Origin: Ianthella basta
Taxonomy: Eukaryota; Porifera; Demospongiae; Verongiida; Ianthellidae
Reading direction: 5' to 3'
NCBI GenBank assembly: GCA_964019415.1
Contig: OZ025888.1
Span: 1,951,045 to 2,015,044, forward strand
Length of the DNA stretch: 64,000 nt
A model generated the notes under the pieces. It worked only from the letters and a program-made list of their open reading frames with translations. It had not been told where the DNA came from and searched no databases. The position numbers and the translations under genes are program-made. Positions within the stretch are counted from its first letter, which is position 1; each line of letters begins with the position of its first letter. This document shows, piece by piece, positions 12,301-23,309 of this stretch.

Positions 12301-15153
12301 ATTGACGCTGACTTGTGCAACAGGAGGGTCTATGCGTGTTGGAAAACATAGTAAACTATATACATAGACAACAGATTCAGCTACAATAAGTGAAGTTTAT
12401 ATGTATAGCTATGTGTATATATGCACCAACACATGCTGCGCAGTGTGAGGCTACATTTCTATAATACAAAACTTATTATTACAGAATATAGCACTAGCTA
12501 CGGAGGGGTAGCCTGCAAATTATGCAAACATGAATTACCTAATACATTTCAGCTGGCTAAAAGTACCTAAATGCAAGTGAACATTTTCCAATTGAATCTT
12601 ATAATGTGTAGCGCCAATGTGGTGTATAGCTGCTCTGAAGTGCATTGTGCAAAATTCTGTTTAACTGCATGAGTCCCATACATACCAATTACAATGACAC
12701 TGAGTGAACTGGAACTGGATCCAACTGTGTTCTGGGTTGAGCACACATAACGTCCATTATGAGATGACGTGAGGTTGGAGATGTACAAGCGACCAATGAA
12801 CTCATTGCCACTGATGTAGGTGGAGGTAAAGCTTCCTTGGACACTACCTCCATCATGCGACCACTGGAAGGTGACTGGGTGGCTACCTCTATTGACATTG
12901 CAGTAAATATTGAGGTATGCAGTCCCTTTTCTGGGGAGGATGACCTTGTTGTCTGTAGCTGAGGAGGTCAGACTTGTAATGGCAGGCCGAGCTGAAAGGG
13001 AAAAAACAGACATATGGCCTTACCCACAAAATACTGCTATTGCTATGGCAATGGGTACTAGTACTAATATAGCATAATTATTACTCAAAATCGTCATAAT
13101 GGAGCGTATGCAAAGTTTAATAGAAATTGAAGTAAAATAAATTGAAGTCCCACATGTGACTGTGTCATAGCTACGTAGCTACACATTCTTGAATATTGTA
13201 AGAGCACTGTGTACAACAGTTAGCTATAGATCTGTCATACTTGGAAATTGTACTAGACAGTTTCACTCTAAGCATATATGAGTGACTACAGTTACAAACC
13301 TTGTACTTTCAGTGTGTATCGCCCTCTGCTCCTCCCTGCCCAGTTGGATACCTCACAAGTGTACACTCCTGCACTGCTAAACTGGACAGAATTGATTGTG
13401 TAGGCACTAGATGTGGCACGTGATATGGTTGTACCATTGTGGTACCACTTGTACTGACGGGGATGAGTGCCAGAGGCAGAACAATACAGAGTGGCACTGT
13501 GACCAGGTAGCACTGTATTTGACCTTAGGCCTGAGGACTGCACAGAAATGCCCACACTGGAGGGTACAGCTGTGTGTAGGTGTGAGAATGAACATTAGGG
13601 ACAGTATGGTAATGGCAGCATTGCAAGACTTAACAGAAGTATTCTCAGCAAGTTATAATCATGACATACGTAATGTATAATGGTATTTTATGTGGTTATA
13701 TAGGGTAAAGAAATCAAAACTACAATATAGTACACCATAGCAATTGACAGCAACAATGAGCAGTTATGTGTGTCAAAATCGTCCAGATCCACACATTGCG
13801 TGGATCTGCCCGGTTCACAAGAAAAGTATGTATAATATTGTATTTCATAGAAATAATATTATTATATAAGGATGCATATGTATAATTATATGTACAAGTA
13901 TGTACTATCCATTAGTTTGCTGAATAAGTTCTACTCGAACCCTGTGGCATAGACCTTGCACCGCTTGGGCAAGCAATTGTGATTTATATAGGATCCAAGG
14001 AGAGAGAACCCAAGGTGCCATCTGAGCCAAACTATCAAGTGACCATAAGACTGGTCTCTCTTCCTGGCTATCAGGGAGACAGGCATGTGTTGGTTTGCCC
14101 AAAACCTTTGTGTCTCATTGTAATTACTCATCTTTCACTATTAACGTGTACTCAGTCTGATTAAAATTAACTAATGTGCAAGGTGTGCATGGTTGTTGAT
14201 TGCTATTTTATTATGATTAGGTGTCTATTTAGCAAATAATTAGATGAGCAATACTGCAGCTTGAAGAAAGGAGGGTCGCAGGAGTTTCGGCTTGAAAGCC
14301 TTTGTCAACTACGAGCCGAAACGTCCTGCAACCCTCCTTTCTTCAAGCTGCAGTATTGCTCATCTAATTATTTGCTAAATCTACAATCACAGCTATGAGC
14401 CTCTACCGAATCATCGTTAGGTGTCTAGTTTATGAATGTTTCCTCTTGCTCAATTAACTAGTTCTAACTAGTATACAATGCATGTGCACAGACTGTAATT
14501 ATTTTACTGGCAATAATTTAATTCAGTGATAAACAAATTTCAATGGCACAGATTTATAATCACATACTAACTTACTGAAGACTTTTACTGAATAATATAT
14601 GCAGGACCCATCCCCTGTTGAACACGTGACTCTAGAGTCTGAGTTTGCTGCATTTCTGTATATCAGCCAGGACCTCTGCACTCCAGCATTATTGGATGGG
14701 TTGGTGATCACCTCCCTCTGACTACTAACAGTAGTATAGCTAGACCACCTTACTGGAGCAGTGCCCTCACATTCCAGGACCAGATCACTGCCATAACTAA
14801 CACTCACAGAAGTGACTGTACCTGAGCAACAAATCAAGTAGAGGTTCTTTCAGTACACATACTGCAAGTACATATAACATATACATATAATGTATAACAA
14901 TGTACGATATAATATATAATGTATAACAATGTATATTAACCTCTGCATATTTACATTTAAGCTAGTAAGAATTAGATTATAGATTGTAGAGTGTGGCATA
15001 GAACAATCCATAATTATACAGTTCTCTTCATCAGTGTGGACCATCACAGCCAGTTAAGGTCTTACAAGCTTCACTCTTGGTCGCCAGTACAACCAGCTGC
15101 AGCAACATTGTTCCGCCACAGATTAAACTGAAGAAGTGCTTGCTGATCCCCAT
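9341..15153 (-). CDS. Receptor B: five Ig, one FN3, membrane helix, ITAM-like tail
   Basis: Nine exons: 15153-15066, 14821-14576, 13569-13300, 12991-12686, 12329-12069, 11642-11343, 10909-10604, 10348-10216, 9992-9341. They join in frame to 853 aa. The architecture is identical to receptor A, exon for exon; Ig2 (270 nt) and Ig3 (306 nt) have the same exon lengths. The signal peptide core is GGTMLLQLVVLA. The membrane helix is TLVLVAVAVVIILVVVGC, followed by RRTKKRR. The tail carries DPHYTPL, ten residues later PYAAL, then REYAVPPDAISKP, and ends SVAEHVKNLEKR. The Ig2 donor (AAG|GTTTGT) is weak, so that domain might sometimes be spliced differently. Intron 2 contains a large palindromic repeat (14227-14380). 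The role is inferred as for A. Confidence 0.82.
14227..14380. repeat. Fold-back repeat with hammerhead-like core
   Basis: Arms of about 64 bp (14227-14291 and 14315-14380) are near-perfect inverted copies, for example GCAAATAATTAGATGAGCAA on the left and its complement on the right. It lies in intron 2 of receptor B. The left arm read on the minus strand holds a complete hammerhead-like fold (14277-14313). The right arm has only the 3' half (GCCGAAACGTCCTGCA). Confidence 0.75.
14277..14313 (-). ncRNA. Degenerate hammerhead ribozyme-like fold
   Basis: Minus strand: stem I CGTAG (14313-14309) with CTGCG (14281-14277), one wobble pair; core TTGACAA in place of CTGANGA; an unpaired A; stem II GGCT/AGCC with a four-base loop; then GAAAC. 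The G of the expected GTC cleavage triplet is missing. The stems are kept but the core is damaged, so self-cleavage is unlikely. Confidence 0.45.
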
Positions 15154-15542
15154 GTTCAGATTTGTAAAACAGATATCATTGAATTGAGAAGATTCCCATA
15201 GCACATTTACTATACTCTAGTGATCACCACAAGCTGGCTAGCTAACCACAACACTATACACAGCATGTGTATAGGGTTCTCTGACTAGTAAACTAGTTAG
15301 TGAATCCTGCAAAGGTCTTGGTGGTAAGCATGCATGCGTGCTATATATACATACATATAGCTTCAGCAGCCTTAGCTATATCATGTGGTGTACAATTATC
15401 CATGCATAGAGGTGGACAGTGGAAGTATATGCACAACATGGCAATTGCAGTGCTATTTCAACAGCTGATGATGGAGTGTTCCTGTGCTGTAACAGTCCAG
15501 ATACATATTAACTCAGAAAATGAGTTCACTGATGGGAAGTGA
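15154..15542. promoter_or_regulatory. Upstream region of receptor B
   Basis: AT-rich sequence between the start codon of receptor B and the second importin relic. A promoter is expected here; no clear core motif was seen. Confidence 0.3.
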
Positions 15543-16100
15543 TTGAATTGAACTGGAATCTTCAATCAGAGGTACTTTTGGGGTCACTTACTGGTTCAGA
15601 AAAGTCTGTAAGATTGGAACACAATGGCTACATATAACAACCTGTATCCTCGGTAAAAGCACAAGGTCACACAATGTTCAATCTAATAGGAAACAGTTGG
15701 AAGTGACCACATGTAGACAGGTTGCATGAAAGCTGTAATTGCTTACTTTCATGCAATGTATGTTAGTAATCTGAGGCACACTGAAATAGGGGTTTTACCA
15801 CTCAAAGGGGTAAAACCCCAATTAAAGGGGTAAAACTGGCAGCCCCTCAAGCTGGGATATGCCGGCTGTGGGAAGAAGCATGAATGCCACCCCCTACAAG
15901 TGTCCCCCTCCTCCTGCAAAACAGAACACTCTCAAGTGCATGCTTGTCTCTGTAAAGATAGGCACTTTCATGTCATCTACAGGTGGCATGTCACAGAGGG
16001 GCTTCAGGGCACTGGACAAGCTAGGGATGGCTCATTTTGAGAGCAGGAGAGGCATTAATGAGTTATTGCCTTGCATGCATGAATTCTATAAACCATATAC
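15543..16100 (-). pseudogene. Decayed copy of importin-alpha 3' end (between B and C)
   Basis: 15543-15590 (TTGAACTGGAATCTTC, then TTTTGGGGTCAC) aligns with the last importin exon at 22910-22945. The block 15838-16070 aligns with 24328-24590 of the intact gene. It includes part of exon 17, where GCATGTCACAGAGGGG at 15987 matches 24494. A deletion removes the middle of that exon and no frame is kept. It has the same order and orientation as the real gene and as the relic near 7636. Confidence 0.72.
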
Positions 16101-16235
16101 TAGTTCTTCTCAGTAACTGGCCATATACTGAAGCTCTCTCATCAGCCAGCATCTTTCGCTCTACGTAGATAGAGAGCTGTTTTGCACTCACAATGTATTG
16201 TGCTACTATGAACAACATCACTACCACATACTTGC

Positions 16236-16637
16236 TAACACACACACACACACAACACACACACACACAACACACACACAACACATGCACACACAACACA
16301 CACACACAACACACGCACACACATGCACACACACACACAACACACACACAACACATGCACACACAGCACACACACACAACACACGCACACACATGCACAC
16401 ACACACACAACACACACACAACACATGCACACACAACACACACACACAACACACGCACACACATGCACACACACACGTGCACACACACACACAACACACA
16501 CACATGCACACACACATACACAACACACACACAACACACACACACAACACATGCACACACAACACACACACACACAACACACACACACACACATACACAC
16601 ACACATGCACACAACATGTGCACACACACACACACAC

Positions 16638-16676
<39 letters not shown>

Positions 16677-16686
16677 CACACACAAC
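16236..16686. repeat. Compound (AC)n minisatellite
   Basis: About 450 bp of CA repeats broken by AACAC and ATGCAC interruptions. Within it a longer unit of about 80 bp recurs about three times (16260-16490). Long open frames in all phases here are low-complexity artefacts. Confidence 0.95.
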
Positions 16687-16978
16687 AGATCCAAACATAA
16701 TTCTTTGCACATACATGTGTGTATGAGAATGCATGAATTGCAATCTGATCACCACAAAATTCAGCACCCACAATATATATATTATACACCATTTAATGGT
16801 CTCTGTTTGGAGCCAGTACAGTTCTGTGCACACTTTAAATAATCATTACTTTGCCAGTTAGCATCAATTGTTATGGATAAGCTACAATATTATAACTTTA
16901 AAGAACATTACAAAAGTAACACTTGAATATAACAGCATAGGCTTTACTGTTAAATGCAAGACACTGATGAGCAGGTGT

Positions 16979-19900
16979 TTACGGTGCTCCTTTTTCAAAG
17001 CGTTTGGCAAGTTGAGCAACTGAGGTCTTCTTCCCAGCTGGATCTGTCCCTCCTCCAACTACATTCATTGCTGCAGCCTGGTGCTGTGAGGCTGCAGGAA
17101 GACTGAAGGACTGCTTTCCTTTCCCAGTTTGTTTGGTGGCAGCAGACAAGACATTAGTGGTAGCTGGCGTTGGCACACTGCTTGCGCCCCTTGATGTGGT
17201 GGTGCGATTTGTGATCTGGATCGGTACAGCTGGTGCTTTCCTCTTAGGAGTAAGTTTACGCACTGAGTGAGTAGCTGGTTTCTTGCCATCAGGTGGTACT
17301 TTAGGTGGCGCTGTTTTCTCCTTTCTGGTACTGCTAATCTTTGAGCTCACTTCACTGACTGCCATTGCAGTTCTACAGTTTGCAGATTTACCAGAATCTC
17401 TTAACGCAGTAGCCGCTGATCTTGCAGCTGCATCCTTGCCATTAAACACATTGGACTTGGGAGGAAAGGTAGAGGTTAAGAATGCCGTAGGAGATGGTTT
17501 CTTATCTCCCAGAGCCACTTTAGGTGGCAATAATATATTCTTTCCAGCACTGTTTGTCATTGAGCTTGCTGTAGCAGTACTCGGGCTTGCAGCATTACTC
17601 ACACTATCCAGTGTGGTAGCCACTGGCTTTGCTGTATCACTGTCAACAAACCCACCAGACACTCCTACCGGTTTGGGGATAGCATCGGGCGGCACCATGT
17701 ATTCCCTGTAAGAGCTGTCGCTGTCAAAGCTGTAGGTGTCTTCGTTCCACTCCACCTCTGTACTGGTGTACCTCAGAGAGGCATAGGGACCACGCGGTTC
17801 AACCTTTCCCATATTCAGTGCAGTATAATGATCGTGGTCTTTATAGTCCAAGTCTAATTCTGGATCCCGAATGTTGTAGCTACACAGACCAGAGAAGGGA
17901 CACGCACATGTGCAATATGGTGTCATTATTCTTAAAATTATTAGCATATCATAAGGGTATTAACTGACTTCTGACTCTGAAAAAGTTATACAGTATGTAT
18001 AGCACTGAATTGCTGTAATTTTAATTTTCAAAGTAAAAAGTCACACATTGTTGTCTGTTTGTGCACATTTTGTTTATGTGACCAAATGAATGATTGATAC
18101 CAATTTGTGTAATTATAAATTATGAAAGTTGGTACTCAGGTGGTATATGGTGAGCCCTCTGTGCAGGTGCATAACTAACAATTATATTCAATCCACAGTT
18201 GATTCAGCTATATAGGCTTTAGCTTTCTTCAGGGCACAGAAATTGACTTCAGTTAAAATATTATCGCCCCCTGCCTGGAAATATGTGGCAAAAATTCTCT
18301 CATGGGCAGATATACTAAAACCATAATAGTTACTCTCTCTGAAGAAATATTCAAGAGTCACTGCGATTAATGGGCATACCAGCACACTGCTAGCTATCCC
18401 ACAACAGCACTACAGCTATGTACTACCGCATAGCATTAATAGTAAAGACTATTTCCAGTACAGCCTAAGTTGCATCATAGTCATTTGCTCGCCTATGCAG
18501 TCAAGGCAGCTCATATTTGCAGCATACTGTTTTAGCATCAATTAGGTATATATATAACATTATAAAATATTATGTTTATTTCCCTCAAATTTCAGCTTGA
18601 TTTATATACAAGTACGTACACAATTGCACTCACTTATTTTGAATCCTCCTCCTATTCTTCCTCCTTTTGTAGATGCATCCAACCACAATCAGAATGACCG
18701 CTAGTGCCACTCCCACCAACACTAAGGTACTTCCAATACCACTTATAAGGGTAAACATTTCTCTGTCCGCTGCACAATTAAGATGGAAATACGACAATCA
18801 TTGAAGAGCGATGAAACTATTAATATTGAATGTACATGATCACAAATATACATGCTTTATACAATACTTGTATTAGAGTCACAATGCATAATTATAATTA
18901 AGGTAATTTGCATTATAAGGTAATTAATTTGCAGATTATCACTATACCACTTAAATTTCATAATATTATAATCAACTTTCAATTTACCATTATTGCAAAG
19001 AGAGGCTCACATTATAAATTCTTTGATTCATTTTGTATAATCAATTCACATAATTTATCACATTCATTATATTTTGTATCTCACACATGACGTTGACTAA
19101 CCACTGTCACCCTGTCACCTCCATACAATTAACATTTGCATGCTGTAAGCCACACCATTAAAGAAGACAATTAACAGGTCACTGTCAAATGTTGATAAAG
19201 TGTAATAAAACCCTTGGCTATACATTCTGCAAAGATCTCTGCGCAAAACAGCATATAGCTAGCTAAAAGCCGTATTGTATTAGAATGACTATAGTACAAG
19301 CAAACAGCAGCAAATGAACTTTATCCTCTGTGTACAGCTGTGGAGTGGCAGTCAGCTATAGTTAATATTATTATAACGGCATTGTGTAGCTACAGTACAT
19401 GTTACTTGACCATGCATGACTGCATGCTGCTTACCCTGCACCATCACAGGCTTTGAATACGGACCAATGCCAACACTGTTCTCTGCAGCAATTTGCAAAG
19501 AATACAGTGAAAATGGAGTTAGATTGTCAAGGGTATAAGTGGTAACATTATCACTCGTATTGAGTGTGTTAAGAAGTTGGCATTTATCGTGGCTGGAGCC
19601 ATCACAAGTGGCCAGACGGAGGTGATAGTACAGAATTGAGTAATGGTTGTCCTCTGGTTGTGCCCACTGCACTGTAGCACTTCTGATCATCTTGCTGGTC
19701 ACTTGAATTGAGTTGGAATCCACTGCCTCAGGAACATCTGAAAAGGGTGATGAGTATAATTATACTACAGTAATTGAAGTGAGGGCTTCTCAGCTGGCTC
19801 AGGCATCAGAAAGGGTTGGTTCTCTAATACCAGCTTCACAACAGGGTTGAAAACCTTGCAAGGTTTTCAACCCTGTTGTGAAGCTGGTATTAGAGAACCA

Positions 19901-21734
19901 ACCCTTTCTGACTACAGTAATTGCAGCAAAATTGCTTGAACTGTCACTTCAGTATATGTGCATATATGCATGTTTGCAAATTGATGGATTAGGCACTGTA
20001 TACTTAATGTATACGTAGTATAAATGTAATGAATAAACTTACACACTACATCAAATGAACCTATACATTTTTGACCAAGGATTTAGAGTTTGAATAAGCC
20101 ATGGGGCTGCATTTGCCTAACAGTAGTTACACACACAATTGTCACGCAGTCCTAAGAGCACTCACTATACACTTGTATGGTCACACTGCACTGGTCCTGT
20201 AGTTCCTCTGTGCTGTTGCTCACAATACAAGTGTAAATATTGCCATCATCTTTGTGTGTTAGCTGTTCATGTAGTGCCTCCTTGGATATATTCATTGTGG
20301 TCGTTGTATTTATTTTAGCATAATAAACAGTCCAATGTGCAATGAGATGTGGTGCTCCTAGGCATTGAAAGAGTCTGGTTGTGCCATTCAGAACCTGGAG
20401 CACTCCACAGGGAATTGATGTACCATTGGCACTGACATTAGCGACAGGATGGTGGTCTACAAACATGTGAAAGAGGCATAATTATACAATTGTTATAATC
20501 AAGCAATCATGCCAATTCTGCCACAGGTTTGTTGCTAGATACTAACACATCTTGTAGGGTGACGGTATACACACATACATACATGGAGTGATATAGAGTA
20601 CACCTAAATCTACTGCTGGTTGACAGCTAATATACAGCATGTTCAGCTGCAGCCCAAAATTGTAGAATACATATCTGAATCTTGGCTGGCGTCCGGATCC
20701 TACCACAGTAGTTGAATACATTTTGGATTTTCTATATTCATATACGCTAGCTTGCCACCGGGCACTGCATGGGCTCCCTCCTATGTCCTTGTACATTAGG
20801 AAGTTAACCCTCGTGCAGGCATTAAGTGACGTGTAAGTATGGACAATGGAACGCAGGGGCAATTGCAATTGGAACACCTTTCAGCTCATGACAGTGAAAT
20901 GGGCAATTGAAAGATCTGTGTTGTCTTAGCTACCTCAAGGCTACAAACGTTAAAGTGGTAACTGAATTTAGCGTTTGATAATTCCAGGACTTGGCAGGTA
21001 CCGATCGATTTTAGCAATTTTTGCACTACTCGCAAAATCGCTAAAATTACTATGTACCTGATACACATTATTACTTGGCAACTGACATTCGCTGTGTGGG
21101 CTTCTGGCCTCGATCGGTGGGCATTTGTAACTTAGTATGCGTAGTATATGTACAACACCCACGCAAGCGACAATATGAAAGCAAGCAGGCCCCTCTGACA
21201 GCGCCGTCTCCGTATTACTCCGTATACCGTGCATGGCCTCCTTACTATAGGCCTACTAACATAACATGGCGATCGATAAGCGGTCTACAGCCTGGCGTCC
21301 CTGGCAATAGTGCAGAAGCACGAGCTAGCGTTACTTATCCAGGTCATGTCTACGACTACATGGGTAAGGTGTTCCTCGATCGTTTGTCCGCCAACACTCC
21401 ACGGTGGACATAGGTATTCAGCAAAATTCCTCAACTGAGCGTGCGTAGGCATGCAAAAACTATTTTGTTCCAAGATAGAGCCGATTAACCTCTTGACGTG
21501 TAAATTACGTACGACGACATTCTATTACAGCTAGGAAGGTCAGACAGTGACGGTGTGAAAGCGCTCGCGAACGGTGGACAGAACTGTGTATACAAAAGTG
21601 TACAGTTACATGTGCTTGAGCTCTTTACAGCTTTACATACCCCTCCACTTACTAGCTTCACTCCTGATCACCAATACAGCCAGCAGCACCGTGCTTCCAC
21701 AGATTAGACCAATGAAGCGACGGCTGATCTCCAT
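16979..21734 (-). CDS. Receptor C: one Ig, one FN3, membrane helix, ITAM-like tail
   Basis: Five exons: 21734-21653, 20456-20166, 19737-19435, 18769-18634, 17879-16979. They join in frame to 570 aa. The signal peptide core is ICGSTVLLAVLVI. The single Ig domain corresponds to Ig4 of A and B (shared NVSANG, VLNGTT, FQCL, YTCIVSN). FN3 and the membrane helix (TLVLVGVALAVILIVVGC) follow. The tail is longer than in the paralogues: HYTALNMG, ten residues later PYASLRY, then REYMVPPDAIPKPVGV, an extended Ser/Ala/Pro/Lys region, and SVAQLAKRFEKGAP at the end. I found no trace of exons for Ig1-3 between 20457 and 21652, or of Ig5 between 19738 and 20165. Because every domain exon is phase 1-1, losing them keeps the frame. 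It is the copy nearest the intact importin gene. Confidence 0.8.
19777..19923. mobile_element. Snap-back SINE-like insertion with 13-bp target duplication
   Basis: The 13-mer ACTACAGTAATTG occurs at 19764-19776 and again at 19911-19923, flanking a 134-bp insert. Most of the insert is a perfect palindrome of 106 bp (19806-19911, no spacer). The left part has tRNA-promoter-like stretches, TGGCTCAGG (box A-like) and GGTTCTCTAATACC (box B-like). A retroposed SINE that copied back on itself would explain this. It lies in the receptor C intron where the Ig5 exon is missing. Confidence 0.6.
20680..21590. other. CpG-rich block in intron 1 of receptor C
   Basis: CpG dinucleotides are frequent here (for example CCTCGATCGGTGG, GCGATCGATAAGCGG, GCGCTCGCGAACGG), while flanking introns have almost none. 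It contains a hairpin at about 21008-21052 (ATTTTAGCAATTTTTGC against GCAAAATCGCTAAAAT). It replaces the interval that holds Ig1-3 in A and B. It could be a CpG-island-like regulatory block or an inserted foreign element. No convincing coding frame was seen. Confidence 0.5.
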
Positions 21735-22863
21735 TTTGTGTTACAATAAGGTATAACACTGACTGGAGCTAGATTCGCTTGGCTTCTATTTCCTGCAAGA
21801 TCGACAACAGCTGACCACAATTCAATATGAATCCTACAAATTAGGGCATGCACAGTTACGTAGGGGATAGCCAATGATCATGCACCCATATAATTATTAT
21901 ACGTAACTAGTGTCACGTGCATGCATGCTGCTCGACTGTGAGGCTGAGTACGTGCAGCTGTACATGTGTATAGCAGTAAGTACATACCATGCAAAACAAG
22001 CTTAAATTATAGCTAACTCCCTTTAATATAAAATAATTATAATAATATTTCTGTCCGCAGCTTGTACCAACACTAGTATTTTGTAATGCAACAGATCCAT
22101 GTGGTGTGCCCGTTTTGGTCTATAACTTTATATCATTCATGTACGTATCGTAGCAACCTCCTTCACATGCATATGTCCAACTTCAGTCTATGCACCGTTG
22201 TGATAGTGCTACATTAGACCTATCTGTGTCCAAGCACATTCTGGTGCAGTGCACTATAGCTGATTGATTGATTTAACTATTAATGCAGTACGTGTATTTT
22301 ACACCCTGAGCCCTGTTCGAGGTCTGTTTTATAAGTTATCATACCATTATGTGCCACCTGAACATTATCATTGCTTACCAATGTACTTTCATTAATTTGG
22401 TTGCAATTAGTAATGATATGATCTCCTAGCTCTACTTTATGCAAGCTATAAGTATCATTGAATTTAAAGCAGGATTTATGCAGCATGCATGGATTGTACA
22501 TTATAGCTAGTGTAATATAATGCAAGAGCTAGTGCTACGCGCTTGCAGCGTGGTGGCAATGGTATTATGTACCTAGATCATTACGTACAGTGCATAATAC
22601 ATTTAACCAGCAATGTTGAGAACCTCCTAGCTAAATGGTAATGAAATGAATGTGCAAAACTCAGTACATCATGATCAAATGTGGAATGAATGCACTATTA
22701 CAATACATGGGTATTAAAGGGAACACTACTTTAAACTAAATCACACGATTCATTTAAACATTACAGTCAATGGCAGTTGAAAATAATGCACATGGCAATG
22801 ATTAACCTGTAGAAGATGGACAAACACCCAGATAGTTCCTTGTGGTATCCCTGTCCAGTTCAC
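21735..22863. other. Interval between receptor C and importin-alpha
   Basis: About 1.1 kb of AT-rich sequence. It must hold the promoter of receptor C and the 3' UTR of importin-alpha, both on the minus strand. Nothing else was recognised. Confidence 0.4.
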
Positions 22864-23278
22864 TCAGAAGTTGAATCCACCAATGGGAACGGCAGTAGTG
22901 ACTGGAGTGAACTGGAAGCCTCCTGCAGTAGCACTTGGGGTCACACCTTGATCCTCATCCTCCTGTGGCCAGGTGTAGCATGACAAACACACACAGTCGA
23001 AAGTGTTACAGTTTGATGAATGTGCTAATATATAGACAGGTTATCTGAATACTTGCACACAGAATTGGAGGACCATTTATATGTTACTAATCCAAGACAG
23101 AATCTCTTGTGGAATAACATACTATACCCTCTGTTTGTAATTTTAATGCGTGTGGAAATGTGCATATGAAGTAGGCAACATCAAAGGCTAAATGTTCAAA
23201 TTGCAGACTGCAGGTTGAACCCACCTGAAGGGTGGGTATTCAGCTAGTATGACAACATGCACAAATTATTGTGTGTGT

Positions 23279-23309
<31 letters not shown>

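Noticed and set aside
16063-16842. Long overlapping frames encoding Cys-Val and His-Thr repeats
   Set aside because: They are translations of the AC/GT minisatellite in several phases, without start context or splice support. The same holds at 33630-34000, 40275-40824, 43407-44089 and 58957-59354.
21075-21473. Open frames on both strands in the CpG-rich block
   Set aside because: CpG-rich sequence has fewer stops. No domain, splice logic or homology was recognised, so I treat them as chance.
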